A stretch of 64,000 bases of DNA from Monodelphis domestica (GCF_027887165.1 NC_077233.1:227502872-227566871), one strand, 5' to 3'; numbered from the stretch's first letter, positions 36,555 to 50,209 are shown. Numbers and translations: made by a program. Notes: generated from the sequence alone by a model not told the origin.

Positions 36555-36965
36555 GCAACATTTATTAAGCACCAAAGGTATAGAAACCCCTGTTTTAGAC
36601 ATCAGAGATACCAAAGACAAATACAAAACAGTCCTGACCCCTTAGGAATTTATATTCTCTCTGGGAAATAAAAATTATAGGATTATAAAGAATTGGAAGA
36701 GAGCTTAGCAGACAGCTAGCTTATTCATCTTACTTTGCAAATGAGGAAAGTTAGCCCCTGAGAGCTAAAAACTATTTAGTGCTAGAACTGGGACTAGAAC
36801 TCAGGTTCCTTAGCTTTCAGTCCAGTGGTCTTTTAACTATAATATGTTGTTCTTTGGGCAGCTAGGTAGACATTTCCTAGTCCTTATTGCTCTTCTGCCT
36901 TGGAGCTGATATGAGACAGAAGGCATGGTTTGTTTGGTGGTTTATTTTTTTTAAATGTTATTCTT
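36555..36965 (+). repeat. Old repeat, MIR copy and internally deleted SINE
   Basis: 36555-36665 resembles the 'aacatttattaagcacc' class of old repeat. 36679-36840 is a MIR-type copy ('gaactcaggttccttagc'). 36858-36965 is a WALLSI-like SINE whose head 'gggcagctaggtaga' is joined directly to the 'gctcttctgccttggagct' tail, so its middle, with the B box, is deleted. Confidence 0.55.
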
Positions 36966-37989
36966 ATGGTTATATGAGCAATTTCTTGTCTTTAGAAATG
37001 ACCCCATATGAAGTTTTATTTTTAACCTGAATCAAAACAAGTGAATCAATAGTTATTTTCATATCATTATCTTGACATTGTTTACTAGAATAAACAGAAT
37101 CTAGATTTTCTTTAGCAAAACAAAGTGAGTTTTAATTTTAAATTAATTTGAGTTTCATGTGTTTATCTTGCTTGCTACATTCAAGTCTCTTCTAAAGAGG
37201 TTTTATAAGGAACTTGACAACTTCCTCAGTAGATATATTCTTTCTTTTAAAAATTACTATGCCTTTTTAAAAAATTACATACTTCTAATCAGAAATTAAC
37301 AAAGGAAGCTTCAACTTGAAATAACGTATTAAGATGTGATCAAAAAATTCTCCTTCCCCGGAAAATGCTTTTCCCAAACTAGCCAGAACCCCCTTTTTCC
37401 CATTCTTCCTCCCCTCATTTAAGTTTTATAAGACAATATATAATACGTTAGATTTGAAAATATTTTTGTATTCTCAGCTTTTTCTCATTTGTATGTGTAT
37501 ATATTTTTATTTCCAATTTCTTTCCTTTCTACATTATTTCCCATTGATCACTTAAGCAGGGAGGCATGCAAAGGCCAACTGTGGAGATCAGAAAACTGAG
37601 TTCAAGCTCTGACTCTGAGACAAATTAGTGACTATAGATAAAGCAGTTTGTTTTCTCTGGTATTCAAGAAGCAAATAATCTTTTCTTGCCTAGTTTCCCT
37701 TCAAAGAATGTTATAAATTCCTCTTTATTATTGAGAATCCATTTTATGGATAATTTCAAATTTCTAATTTACTTGAACTGCATCCCAAGGGCCCTGGCTC
37801 TTCTAAACACATTCTATGCCTCCTACTGCATTTTCTATTGACCCTTAGGATAGTCTTGTGTTATTCAAATTTCCTTTCATTGTATTTGAAAGTCTTTCTC
37901 CTGGTCATTTAAGAAATTTTTTTCCATTTGAATGGAATTGTTAAATGTTATAGTTTTGTGTCACTGTTTGTAGCCTTGAGTTTCCCCTC

Positions 37990-39200
37990 CCTGGGAACTC
38001 TTTCATTTGGTCTTTTCTTTCTCTCTCTTCAGAAGTTCTAAGATGCTTTCTAATATTAATTCTTGCATTATGGTGTTCAGATATTTTTTTTTGACTTGTC
38101 ATTTTCTTCTTGGAGACCTATAATTTTTAGTTTGGTTCTACATATACTGTTTTTAAGTTTCTTACATTTTACTTATTGAGAACATTTTCTTTTAATGTTA
38201 TGGCATTTTGCTTTTTTTCTTCTTCTAGATCATCCTTCACTTCTTTGTGTTTGCATTCCCAGTTGTTATTTCATTGTTTCTTTGCTGAGACTTGCCATCT
38301 CAAAATTCAAGTTTTTTGTTTATTCTACCAGTTATTTCTGCTGTTCATACCATAAATTCTGCTCTCATAATTCTCATGTCTCCTTTAATCCATTCAAGAA
38401 AAACATGGTGTAGTTCCCCATTCTCTTCAAATTCCACAGGGTCTTCTGTCTCATCAAATGTTGACATATTTCTTAGTTTTACAATATTTACTTGTAGATA
38501 CCTAAACTTATTTATTGACTGCTGTATTGCCTTCTATTAATATTTTCCCTTTTGATTTATCTGCTTTTGTTCTAGGTCCTTGGGTTTTCTTCCTTCAGTT
38601 CTTTTTTCTCTCTCTCTTATTTTCCCCTATTGCTCAGTTTCTGACTCCCTCCCCTCTGGTGGTGATTTCCCAGGGCCCTTAAAGCATCTTAGTCTCCTCC
38701 CATAATAAGTAATTCACAATTCACCACACCTAGATTTAACTGCAGAACTGGCTCCAGATGAATGCTGAACTCTTTCCCCAAGGCTTATTAGAATGCCATG
38801 TAACCCTCACACATTTCCTCTGTTCCCCAGCTTTGGGGCCAGACTTAATCAAAGTGCTATCCCTTGAATGCTTTTGCATCTTGAGATGACTTCTGTCATT
38901 CAGAGTTAAGATCTTTAAGACTCTGAGAAATGGTGGGGTAAATGGGTAGAATCAAGGAGTGGGAACTCAATTATAAGCCCAGAGATGTAATTCCAAACCC
39001 ACCCACCCTCATTCCCTAGTTCCCTTTGTTCCTTCATTCTTGGACTGAGAGCCATTGCTACTCTGCTGTAGTTCTGAGTACTGAAGTTCCAGCAAATTTT
39101 CACAGCCTGGCTCCAAAGCAATCAAAAGGGATGGGGGTGGGACATAGCACAGAAATGTGTAATTGGGTTTTGCTACAAGTCTGTGTGTTAAATAAACTAG
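37990..39200 (-). repeat. Possible L1/HAL1-like 5' region, antisense
   Basis: T-rich plus-strand text such as 'gacttgccatctcaaaattc' and the GC-richer right part (38640-39200) resemble the reverse complement of an L1-type ORF1 followed by 5' UTR. I cannot align it convincingly by eye. No intact frame. Confidence 0.3.
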
Positions 39201-39529
39201 TGAAGCTTTACTGCCAGTAGTATGGTGGGAGCACTTGAATGAACTCAAGATAGGCATTATTCGTTTGTGTATTTTTTTTTTAAACCTTCTTGTGGATTCT
39301 TGGTGTACTAGATCAGGGAGACTGCTAAGATTGATTTAACTTTGGTACATAATTTCTGTTTTGAATCTGAATGATTATAAGGATCAGAGAGAGTCTAGTC
39401 CTCTATCTTGTTGATCACATGATGAAGTCTCCTTTCTCAAGGAATTCATTACCTGAGTAATAGTTTTCTTTTCCAATACAGTCAGAAGCTTTATACTTGC
39501 AATGCTAAATTGTGCATTTTGATGTTTCC

Positions 39530-41690
39530 TCACACAGTTGGGCCTCTTGGCTCCTCAACTTCCTATACTTTCAAACTTTCAGCCACATATAAGAAGTAAG
39601 ACCCTTGATCTTGCTATCACCCATGATTGTGTGGCCTCCATAATCCAGATCCTTTCTCAGAGTATAGCCTCTAATCTTTCCATGTCTCTCTGCTTCACCC
39701 TTTTCTTAACCTATATTCACTTTCACCCTTCTCTTCTTTCTCAGAATATCAATCTTGGTCTAGCCTTCCTTTCTTCTATTTAGCATCTTGACCCTAAGGG
39801 CAACCAATTCAACTTGATATTATTCTCTATCCTAGGATCCCTTGATCCTGTGCCTTATTGAATCTCATGCCTGAGCTTTCCACCTCTATCTGCCTTTTCT
39901 ACTTCCACTGGTATTGTCGACCCAATACCTGTCCCCACAAACCAGAGTTGAACTAAGTGAGAGAAATACATGGAGAACCAAAAAGGCAGGCACAGGCTTT
40001 ATTTTATTAAATTCTCAGAACCAACTCCATGTGTATAGGTGGAACTCTTCTCCTAAGAAAGGAGCTCTCCAGCTTCCAGGCTTCCTAACTTTTTATTGCT
40101 CTAAACCATTATGGAGGGACTCTGAATGAAGTGGACAGGCTCTATTGGTTGTTTTATGATGACAGTTGTTTTGTCTAGGAAAATCCTTGAGCCTGTTCCT
40201 AGTCCAGGTATTGATGATTCCTTTATCTATAATAGTCCCTAGGGCCACTCCCAGGCTTGGTTTCTTTGGAACCTTCTGGTCTGGATTAAGTTGGCATCTT
40301 GCCAGCAATCAGTTGATGGTCACCATTTCTCATGCTTAGATACAATCACAAAAGTATTGTTGATGTCAAGTTTCCATAGGATCAGAGACCTCTGGAAAAA
40401 TGGAAGCTTGAACAAATTCAGCTGTTTATTAGTCAGTATTCCTTTCATTTTCACAGTATACTGCTAAATGCCATTAGAAAAAGCTTTAGAACCTTGTCAG
40501 CTGGGACCATTACAAACTATCATTGTTGTATCTCAACTGAGCCTTCACTATTGACTACATGGCAATCCTTTTATTCTTCCAAAACTTTTCTTCTCCTCTC
40601 AACCCTAAACTGTACCATACCCTTTATCCCCTCACACCCTCTTCAGTGGGGCTCACCTCACTTTGCTAAAAAAATAATTTGACCATTTAAAAGCTCCTTC
40701 TTAGTTTTACACCTCAAATTCCTCAAAATTCTCTTCTCCTTTGTCCTTGTCCCTGAGAAAGAAGCGTTCATTCCCCTTATTAAGGCTAAGCTTTCTATTT
40801 TGGGCCCTTGATCCCAGTTTAGATTTTCCCCATTCTATATCTCATTCCTTTCACAGTCAAGCTCTTCGAAAAAGCTGCCTCCATTTGTTGTATATACTTC
40901 TTCCCTTTCTAATTACTTCTCAACCCATTTCTGACCAGCTTCTGATCTCACCACTTGACTGAAACTATTCTCTCTGAGGTTATCAATAATCTCTCTTAAT
41001 TGCTCATCCCCGTGACCTTTTCATAGTTCTAATCTTTCTCAACCTTTCTGGACTTGTTATTGTTGACACACTCTCCTTCCTTGATTGTCTTTCTTCCCAT
41101 AGTTTTCATGACACTGCTCTCTACTAGTTCATATCATTTCTCCTTGGTCTCCTTTTTTGGATTGCCAAGCATGTTCTACTTTGTCCTGGGCTCTATTTGC
41201 TTAAAAGTGATCTCACCTGTTATTTCCAGTTCAGCTATGTCTATCCAGAAGACTCCCTAATCTACATGTGTCAGTCTTCATCCTTCTAAGCTCCAGTCTC
41301 ACATCTCTAGTACCCTGCATGACATCTCTACTTAGACATCCCATAAATATCTCAAGCTCAACATACCCAAAACAGAAGTCATTGACTTTCTCCTCAAGCA
41401 CATCCCTTCTCCTAACTTCCTTATTTCTGGGCAGAGTATCATCAACCTTCCAGTTACGCAGGTTCACAATTTCAATAATACTTGATTCTTCACTCTCCTG
41501 AACTTGCTTCCATTCAGTTTCCAGTCTTTGTCTATTCTTCCTTGACAATATCCATCCCTTCTCTACTTACTTTAACTCAGGACTTCATCATCATTATTGT
41601 AATAGCTTCCTCATTGTTCCCCCTGCCTCCAGGCTCCCCTTTCTATTCCAACCTCCAGACAGCTGACAAAGTGACATTTCCAAATGATTT
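39530..41690 (+). repeat. L2 LINE ORF2 region split by an LTR
   Basis: Sense L2 text, for example 'catcccataaatatctcaag' then 'ctcaacatacccaaaacaga', 'cttgattcttcactctcctg' and 'cagacagctgacaaagtgac', in the order of the L2 ORF2 C-terminal region. An LTR (39915-40390) lies in its left part. Frames on both strands here are decayed L2. Confidence 0.75.
39915..40390 (-). mobile_element. Probable solo LTR, antisense, in L2
   Basis: Starts TGTCGACCC on the plus strand, carries tandem AATAAA on the minus strand near the left end (plus 'gctttattttattaaattc'), and splits L2 sequence. The right end is not certain. No internal retroviral sequence is attached. Confidence 0.5.
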
Positions 41691-41719
41691 ATTTGATTAT
41701 GTCACTCAGGAAGTTTCAA

Positions 41720-41870
41720 TTGAGAGAGAATACTGGCTCTGGAGCCAGAAGACTGGAGTTCAAATATTATCTCTGATGCTTATTATCTCAATGACCCCTG
41801 GGAAAATCATTTAACCTCCCTTGACCCCTGCTTTCTTCTCTGTAATATGAGGGAATTGGATGGTAGCCTA
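41720..41870 (+). repeat. THER/MIR-type SINE
   Basis: 'actggctctggagccagaag', 'ggaaaatcatttaacctccc', 'tgagggaattggatggtag'. Diverged. Confidence 0.65.
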
Positions 41871-42064
41871 CAGACTAAAATTTAAACTCTGCCCAAATTT
41901 AAACTGCCATCTTTGCTGACTAATTCCAGGTTCTATTACCAGATGTATTTCACATTATTCCTCTCAACACATTCTGTGCTACAAACAAATTGACCTGTTT
42001 GCTTGCTGTTCCATATTAGAGATGTTTTCATCTGGACAAGCTATATTCCATGCCTGAAATCAAT

Positions 42065-42240
42065 CAGTCAGTGAGCATTTATTAAAAGCCTTCAGTATAC
42101 CAGGTCTATGCTAGGCACTGGAATAAAAGATAAAACCAAACTTGTGCTAGGCACTAGACAAAGATGAAAAATGAAACAATCTCAGTTCTCAAGGAACTTA
42201 CATTTTATTGAGAGAGATGAATATTTATGCAATAACAGCC
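42065..42240 (+). repeat. Old interspersed repeat
   Basis: 'gagcatttattaaaagcc', 'tctatgctaggcactggaat' and 'ttctcaaggaacttacattt' are typical of an old mammal-wide family; exact class uncertain. Confidence 0.45.
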
Positions 42241-42894
42241 TCAATACCCTTTCCCACAGAGACTATAGATACTGTCACTATATCATTAAGAGGCATTAAA
42301 TTTTGAGCAGGAATTAGCTATTATTCTAATTTTATTCTGAAAAAAATTATTATCTTGTCAATAAACATGAAGAGAATTATTGGGGGGAGGAAGACTTTAA
42401 TTAATATCCTGAGAGAACTGAATGGTAGGGCTTTGTGCCCAGAATTGAAAAGTATGCAGTTATAGTGATGGTAAAGATAACTTTGTGATCTTTCTCATAG
42501 TTGATATATTATAAAGAATTATTCATGTCTTTGTTTAATTGTGTCTAGCGCTGTTAATAAATAGTACAGCCAGTAACCTTGATGTTTATTTAAGCCAAGC
42601 CAATTAGGGGGTTTGATATGGAAAGATGAGCAAATGTTTATGGGAAAAGAGAGTTACTCAGAGCTAAATGTGTAATGAGAAAGATGTTGTAATTTAATAA
42701 TTAATGTATCATATGCCCCTTTATTACCTTTAGAGAATCAAAGAATGAATAAGTTAAAAGTCAGGAGGGAGGGAGAAGGAAAGGGGAGTGGGACATGGGG
42801 GAGAATAAGAGAATATGAATAAATGAGAATGAGCAACCTAACTAGACTACAGAAGTGTGCTCAACCCTGAAGTCCTGCTATATAAATATACATA

Positions 42895-42897
<3 letters not shown>

Positions 42898-42940
<43 letters not shown>
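42898..42940. repeat. (TA)n microsatellite
   Basis: An uninterrupted 43-nt run of alternating T and A, likely polymorphic in length. Confidence 0.95.
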
Positions 42941-42942
<2 letters not shown>

Positions 42943-43574
42943 TCATTCTCAGTCACCAAGAAACTACCACTAATGAATATATATAAGGTAGTGAAGGGAG
43001 GGAGGTCCCTAGAAGTTGAGGATTAGGAAAAGGACATTTAGGCAGCTTCCTCAAAGAAATTAGGGAGTCTTTGAAGTAAAGGTGATACAGGGGTATATCC
43101 TAGGCATTGGAGGGTAGTTAGTGCTAAGACCCAGAGGTGAGAAATGAAATGTTATAAATAACATATTCAAGTCCAGTTTGCCTGGATCATGGAATGTAAG
43201 GAGGAGACTAAGGTCAGGATCAAATTATATAAAATTCAAACAGTTTATGTTTTATACTAGAGCTCACAGAGACCCAACTAGGGTCTTTATTGATAGTTAC
43301 TCATTGAGTCATGGACATGTTAAGAACTGTGCTTAAGGAAAAATCACTTTGAAATGCACTGCCTCATAAAATCCTGGACTATCCTATACATGAAGTCTTT
43401 CCTTATTCCCTAAGGTATTAATATTCCCCAAAATAACATTACTTTGTGCATATTTTGCACATATTATAAATATCTCATACATCCAAATAGTATAAAACTC
43501 ATTTAAGAAAGCACTTATTTTTATGACTATCTCCAGTGTTTAACAAGTAACTTGGTAAAGGCTTGTTAAATTGA

Positions 43575-44215
43575 ATTGAACTGTTTGAATCTGGCCTCAG
43601 GACACTTCTGAGATACCCAGAGCAAGTCACTTTACCATCAAGGTTGTATTGTGGACAGGACCCTGCATTGAGTGTCAAGAAACTTGGATTCTGGTTGTGT
43701 TTCAGCTGAGATTCTGTTTGCTCCATCGTATAAAATTAGGGAGTTGGACTAGATGATCCCTGCAAGTCCTTTTCAGCTATTAAGTTAATAGTTCTATGAC
43801 TTCTCCCAGGATTACTACCAGCTATTATACAAAGGGTAGCCCTGGTAGAGAAGTTCATCATTAGAGAAGGAACCATTTAGTTTAATAGCTGAAAGGGACC
43901 TTCAGTGATCATCTAGTTCAATTCCCTAATTTTACAGGTGAAGCAGACTATAAAATGTTGTATTTATGTATCTGTTGGCATATTTTATATATAGCATATT
44001 TCATATATGAAAGAGAAATGGAGCGAGAGCATTTTTATGTTTTATAGAGAGCTTTTTCACATATTGATCTCTTTTCATTCTCACAACATCCCTGTAGGAT
44101 AGGTAGTTTGTAATATGATATGTTACAAATAAGGAAACTGAAGCTCAGAGAAATTAAATGAATTGCCCAATATCCTATAAGAAGTGACAGAGCTGAGAAT
44201 CTGAATCCAGAACTT
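43575..44215 (+). repeat. MIR/THER SINE cluster
   Basis: Three old copies: a THER-like tail at 43575-43800 ('gttggactagatgatccct'), a MIR3-like head at 43875-43950 ('agctgaaagggaccttcag'), and a MIR at 44040-44215 ('ctcacaacatccctgtagg', 'aaggaaactgaagctcaga'). Confidence 0.55.
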
Positions 44216-45156
44216 TTCCTCCCATCCCTCAGGAGTCTTGATTTAGAAAAGTTATTCTTCTTGGCTATTATTCCTTTCCAGGTTATTTAATCCTAAAAAC
44301 CATTGTTTTTAAGAGTTCATCTGTTGAAAAATCACATTTTTTAAAAGGGGGAGAGGGGTCACAGTAATCTGAAAAGGTTTTTTTTTTCTCTTTTACAACT
44401 AAATTGCTTTACTGAAGTGGGAAAAAAAACATTTCAAGGTGATTTACTGAGGTGTACAGACAGCTTTCATACCTAGTCCTCCAATTAGATGTGACTTAGT
44501 TTCTCTAGATCTTTGTCTCTCCCCCTTTTTTTGGTCTTTGACATTTTCTAAACTCCCTTAGGGTCATTACTCATGACAGTTTGGCCTAGTTTCATCTATA
44601 TTCTTACCATTTAGTTCAGCTTTAAAAGATGGTTTGGAATTCAGACTACAGAGGGTGAAGTAAGAGAAATTGAGGAAGTTCCCTAATTTCAGGCAAATTA
44701 AATAGTATTAACAAAGAATGGGGGTGGCATGGGCAAGGTGCAATTTAAGGCACATTCAGGGGCTAATGAGTAAGGAAAGAGAAAAAGTAAGATGAGATAT
44801 GGCTGAAAAAGTAAGATGGCCACATATTACAGAAGCACTCAAATACCAGGCAAGGGAATTTTAAATCTTCTCTGAAGGAAGGAAGATTCCACCAAAGGTT
44901 TTGACTAGAAAAGTGGCATGCCTAAATCTGAGCACAAGAAAGTTTGGTCTGGCAAGCCTTTGGACGTGCACTGTTCACAAGTGCCCCAGAACTTGTGGAA
45001 CACTTGTGGATGGGATTTATTTTGTAGATATAAAGAAAAGTAAGCTAAACACATAGGAGATTTGTGATTTCATTTGTGTACAATCTTCTTTTACTTTATT
45101 TGTGGGAATGCTTTGTTAAAGGTTAAATCATTTAAATTTTTAAAAAGGCAAATGCA

Positions 45157-45360
45157 GGGGGCAGCTGGGTAGCTCAGTAGATTGAAAACCAGGCCCAGAG
45201 ACAGGAGGTCCTAGGTTCAAATATGACCGCAGACACTTCCCAGCTGTGTGACCCTGGGCAAGTCACTTAACCCCTATTGCCTAGCCCTTATCACTCTTCT
45301 GCCTTGGAACCAATACACAGTATTGATTCCAAGATGGAAGATAAGGGTTTAAAAAAAAAA
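45157..45360 (+). repeat. Full-length young WALLSI-like SINE with target duplication
   Basis: Complete copy from 'ggggcagctgggtagctcag' to a ten-base A tail. RNA polymerase III promoter boxes inherited from the tRNA ancestor are visible: A box tagctcagtag (45170-45180) and B box ggttcaaatat (45214-45224). Direct repeats ggcaaatgca (45147-45156) and ggaaaatgca (45361-45370) flank it with one mismatch, so the insertion is comparatively recent. Confidence 0.9.
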
Positions 45361-45999
45361 GGAAAATGCATTGTTTTCAGGGAGGGTAGCCTTTTAATAC
45401 TTAATATTTGTATAAGATGTATGTCTACAAAGAACAATTCAAGACATGGCCTTACTCCAGACACTTAGAATCTAATTGGGAAGACTAGACTTGGATGGCA
45501 GCAAATGACTAAGTGCCAAACAGTGAATGTGAATGGAACTGTGTAAATAATTGCTATTTTTCTGTAGAGCAAGAAGTACTCAAGTCAACTTTATAGGTAA
45601 AATAAAAGGCACTAGTCAGTGCTAGAAGGTCTACAGGAAGACAGGCACATTAATATACTGTTGTTGCTATGAGCTTTTACAAACATATAATTTAGACTCA
45701 TGCTTTAAAAAAAAAATACTAAACGGTTCCTATTCTTTGGCCTCAGGCTCCCATTGCAAAGTTTATACCCCAAGAGAGTCAAAGACAGAAATAAAGGTCC
45801 CATGTTTGCTAAAATATCCATTGCATCTTTTTGTGAAAGCAAAGAATAGGAAACAAATTGTGTTAGAGGAATATAATGGAATTTTACTGTATTTTTTTAA
45901 AGTGAATACAAAGAATTCAGTGAAACAAAGAAAGACTTAAACAAATTGATGCACCTTCCCAGGTAATGTCCTTGCCTCATATTTAGGCAGTAACAAGAT

Positions 46000-46240
46000 T
46001 GCTAGATGGCAAAGTACATAGAATTCTGCACTTGACATAGGAAGATCTGAGTTGGAATCCTGCCAGACCCTTAACTATACAATCCTAAACAAGCCACTTA
46101 ACTAATTTCTGCCTCAGTTTCTTCATCTGTAAAACAGAGATGATAAAAGCATCTTTCTAGGTTCATTGAACATCAACTAAGTTAATTTTTTGCAAACTTT
46201 AAAGTGCTATATAATTACTAGTTATTATTATTAACCCAAA
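46000..46240 (+). repeat. THER/MIR-type SINE
   Basis: 'gaagatctgagttggaatcc', 'caagccacttaactaattt', 'cagtttcttcatctgtaaaa', 'ttgcaaactttaaagtgct'. Near full length. Confidence 0.8.
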
Positions 46241-46259
46241 AAATAAAACTATCCACTGA

Positions 46260-47985
46260 GAACTCCCTCTTCTCCCTTTCTCTTCTCCCTTCTTATCCAT
46301 TATTTTCATCTCTTGTCCAAGGCTCCTTCATCCTCAAAAATCCTCAGCATATCCTACCATGCTATCATCCTATATTTCCTCCCTGTATTAATTAACACCT
46401 TGAAAAACTCTCTATATTCATTCCCTCCCCTTCCTCTCCTCTTACTCTTAACTTCCAAAAGTCTGACTTCCCACCTCAACACTCAACTCAAGCTGCTTTC
46501 TCTGAAGTTACTCATGATCTCTTTCTCACCAAGTCTAATGGTCCCTCCTCAATCCGAAGCCTCCTTGATTTTGATGCTGCATGTGACACAGCTGACCACT
46601 CTCTCTTCCTGGATATTTTCTCCTCTTTTAGACTCTACTCTCTCCTGATCCTCCTACTTGTCCAACCACTTTTCAGTTTCCTTTACTGAGTCATCTTCCA
46701 TGTTACTCACACTGACTGTGGATCTATCTCAAGGTTATGTCATGAGTCCTACCATATGCCATCTCACTTGGTGACCTCATGAGATCTCATGGGTTCATTT
46801 ATTGTCTCTATGCAGGCAACTCCCAAATATGTGTGAATGGAGTGTTTCTTCTGAGCTCTTATAATCACCAACTGCCAATTGAAAATTTCAAACTAAATAC
46901 ACCCAAAAGCAGCTCATACATAGTATGTCCAAAATGGAACTCATACCTCCCTCAAAACACTCTTCTTCTAAAAGTCCCTATTACTGTACCACCATCTTTC
47001 CAATCACTCAAGTTCCCAGTCTCAGCATCTTCCTTGATTCCAATCTCACTCCACATATCCAAGCATTTGCTCAATCTTATCTCTACAACATTTCTTGGAT
47101 ATGTTGAGTCTCTACACACAGAATCCCCACCATAATACAGACCCTCATCACCCCATAGCTAGATTACTACAATATCTTGAACCCCTAAAAACTACATTAC
47201 TCAAAATTCCTTTCTGTGTTACCTAGAATCCTTTTCCCTTTTCCTACATCCTCACATTTATGTGATTGTATTTAAGTTGGCTGTGACTCCTCCCTCTGAG
47301 TTAGGTAGTGCTTTTATTTTAGTTATTATTAATAAAACTTTAAAAATATAATAGTTGTTGGATATTCGTTTTAATCTTTACATTTTTGGCAACTGTGAAG
47401 AGATAGAATTTCCAGCTGTACACTAGATAATTTCCTGCCTTGTCTCTCCATTCCAGTCCATCTTCTTACATAGTTGCCAAAGTGATTTTCCTAAAGTACA
47501 AATCCAATCATGTCGGTTTCTCCCTTCACCCAAATCTCCACTCAGCAAAATTCAGTGGCCTCCAATTGCCTAGAAAATCATATGTCAATTCTTCTGTTGG
47601 ACACTTAAATCTTTCCACAACTTGGCCCCTCTCTAATACTTTCCAGCTTTTCTACATTCTAATCCCTTCCTTGAACTTCATTCTCTGCCTGGAATTCATT
47701 CCCTCTTCATCCACCTTTTGGAATCCCTGGTATCCCTCTAAATTTAGCTCTAGCACCACCTTCTTCCTAAAAAGTTTCAACACGACTCCCCTAGCTGCTA
47801 ATCCACCTCCCAAAACTACCTTCCATCCATTATGCATGTATTCTGCCTACACTTGTGTATGTCCCTATTGTCTCCTCCTTTTTGAGTGCCAGCCTTCAGG
47901 GCTTTTTTTTTTCCTTTGAATCCCCAGGACTTTGCTTCACATATAGTAAAAGCTTAGCAAATGTTCCTTGTTTGATGAATGGGAG
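46260..47985 (+). repeat. L2 LINE ORF2 region and 3' end, split by an LTR
   Basis: Long sense L2 with recognisable stages: 'tgacacagctgaccactctc', 'atgcaggcaactcccaaat', 'tccaaaatggaactcatacc', then after an insertion 'caaatccaatcatgtcggtt', 'ctgcctggaattcattccc' and the end 'tatagtaaaagcttagcaa'. The C-terminal reverse-transcriptase region is decayed by stops. The longest frame here (159 codons at 47440-47919) is L2 debris. Confidence 0.8.
47191..47434 (+). mobile_element. LTR-like insertion in L2
   Basis: Interrupts the L2. It carries AATAAA on the plus strand ('ttattattaataaaacttt'), a T-rich end, and then 'ttttggcaactgtgaagaga', which resembles the primer-binding-site junction that follows an LTR. 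Boundaries are approximate. Confidence 0.5.
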
Positions 47986-47999
47986 AGTGATGGGAAATA

Positions 48000-50200
48000 T
48001 TTGGAAATGAAGATTATGTGAAAAACAAAAGCATTAATATTTTAAAATAAAGGTAAAATAAATACTTAATGAAAGTTTTCAATGGAATTTGTCTAATGAG
48101 AGTAAATAGATAAACCAATATAATGTTCAAGAAATTCAATTTTTATAATGAGATAGTAGAGATATAAAATACTTAGGATAATATCATTTGTATGGTTTAC
48201 CTTCAGTATGACATTGTATCCCACAGATTTGCCTTTCAGCTAATTGGTAACTATTAATGTTTAATTCCCACAGTAAAATATTACTTTATGTGTATAGGCA
48301 TAGATGTATAATGAATATATACTTTAAATATATATATTTATATATACACACCTATATGCCAGGAGGCTATTGGTAAATTTTTAACAACCAACTCTCCAGG
48401 AAAAATATATGCATGACGCATTTAGGTTTCTTCTGAATCATTAACATTTTTCTCCTTCATTTTTTTAAGATTAGACAATCCTCAAAATAATAAATCAAAC
48501 ATTGATTCTTAGTATTTGTCAATTTATGAGATGTGAGAAATGCTCACACTGAAAATCTAACTAACACTTGGCTCTTAAGCCAGTTCAGGTTGGCTCCAGC
48601 ACACCTCTGCTTATATGTACATGTTCTCAAAAGGAATTTTTTAATGTTTACAAGTCCAGGAATCAAGACTGTCATAGGATTTTAAAACTGGAAGCAACCT
48701 TAGCTCTGCCTGAGTTAATCGGATTCTCTTCTGCCCCAAATTTGCCTACCGTATGACCATGAGCATTTATTGAACTAACTATACCTCTTTTCTTAATCTA
48801 TATTTGGGATTCCCTTTGAGGATTCTCTATCAATCATCAACTGTTTAGCTACATTATTGCATTAGAGTCTTGCCTAGGACTTGCCTAGAAGTTTGAGATT
48901 TGCCCATAGTGAGTATATATTAGAGGCAGAACTTGAAAACAAAACTTTCTTACTTTGAGCTCCACTCTCCATCCACCATTTCTCTTTCAACTCTGTGCCT
49001 ATTAGTGAAACATGAATGGTATTGTTGACATCTGAAGACAGTTGGGTAAATCAGCTAGTTAATAATCCCAAAGTATTCCGCAGATGCAGATTATTCTTCT
49101 TCATATAATTGCATTGCAAAGTTATTCCCAGACTACTATAAATTGCAGCAGTGTTTTGAGAGCATTGTATTTGTAAAAGACATATCTCTGGGTTGTAATA
49201 ACTTTGAAGAAAGAATTGAAAGGATTTTTTTTAAGGATTTGAATCCTTTTTTTTTTAAAGAATTTAAATTATATATTAATCTATTTTCTATCATATGTAA
49301 AATAAGTAGTGATAAAATAGTTACATAATGAAAAATACTGAATATTTTTCCTATAAAATCTTCATCATTACCCCTGCCCAAAGTTCTTATCATGCCTATA
49401 ATCAAAATCAATGACTTCTTATTTACATTTATAATATTCACTATAAATTTATCTCAAAAGCTGCTAAGTAAACCTAATTCAATTTTTTCTAATTTGGGAA
49501 TATATATACACCAAAAACATAAATACTGCAAATTTTAAACTGCATAACTATATTACTATATGTAAATAAGCAACTCATAAGAAAAATACCTGTTATTCAT
49601 TCTCAAAGTTTTCAAAATGAACCTTATTTTCAAAGAAAGGAAATTCAAATATGTAAAACTATCCAGTTTCCACCCCTCAGAATTAAATCTCTAAAAACAA
49701 TTAAATCTATAGACTTGAAATTTGGAATGAGAATAAAATAATTCTATTTTGAAGAAATTTGAATACAACCCACATAATTTTGTCTTCACTTTCTGAAAAG
49801 AAGATGTTGGCTTTGATCAAGGCATGTTTTTTGGTAGTGGTGTTTTTTGTTTTCTTTTCTTTTGTTTTTGGAAGGGAGAGGATTAACTCTTTCAAAGCTT
49901 TCTTACAGTTTTCTTGTTGCAATTGAACAGGATTTACACTTATTCAGAAGCAAGACCACTCTAAAGGCATAGGCAACTGTCACAAAGTTCACTTATGAAC
50001 TTTGGAAATTGGAATCTATTTCCTCATAGAAGCAGTGACTCACTGGGGATCAGCCAATAATGGCTCACTTTCCCAGTCCACCCACAAAAGCTTATTTTGG
50101 CCCATTAAAAAACTGGAACTATAGTGCTGTACTAACCAGCTCCTTACAGTAGCCTTTTTTTTCTATGACTCAGGGTCTGGACGGTTTTAATAGTAACAAC
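48000..50200. other. Unique AT-rich intron DNA
   Basis: No exon, RNA gene or clear repeat recognised apart from an AT-rich low-complexity patch at about 48300-48356. Confidence 0.45.
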
Positions 50201-50209
50201 TCCAGGGAT

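Noticed and set aside
41231..41548. 105-codon minus-strand frame
   Set aside because: It is the antisense of L2 ORF2 text.
47440..47919. 159-codon open frame
   Set aside because: Lies in L2 sense sequence and has no start context; it is LINE debris.
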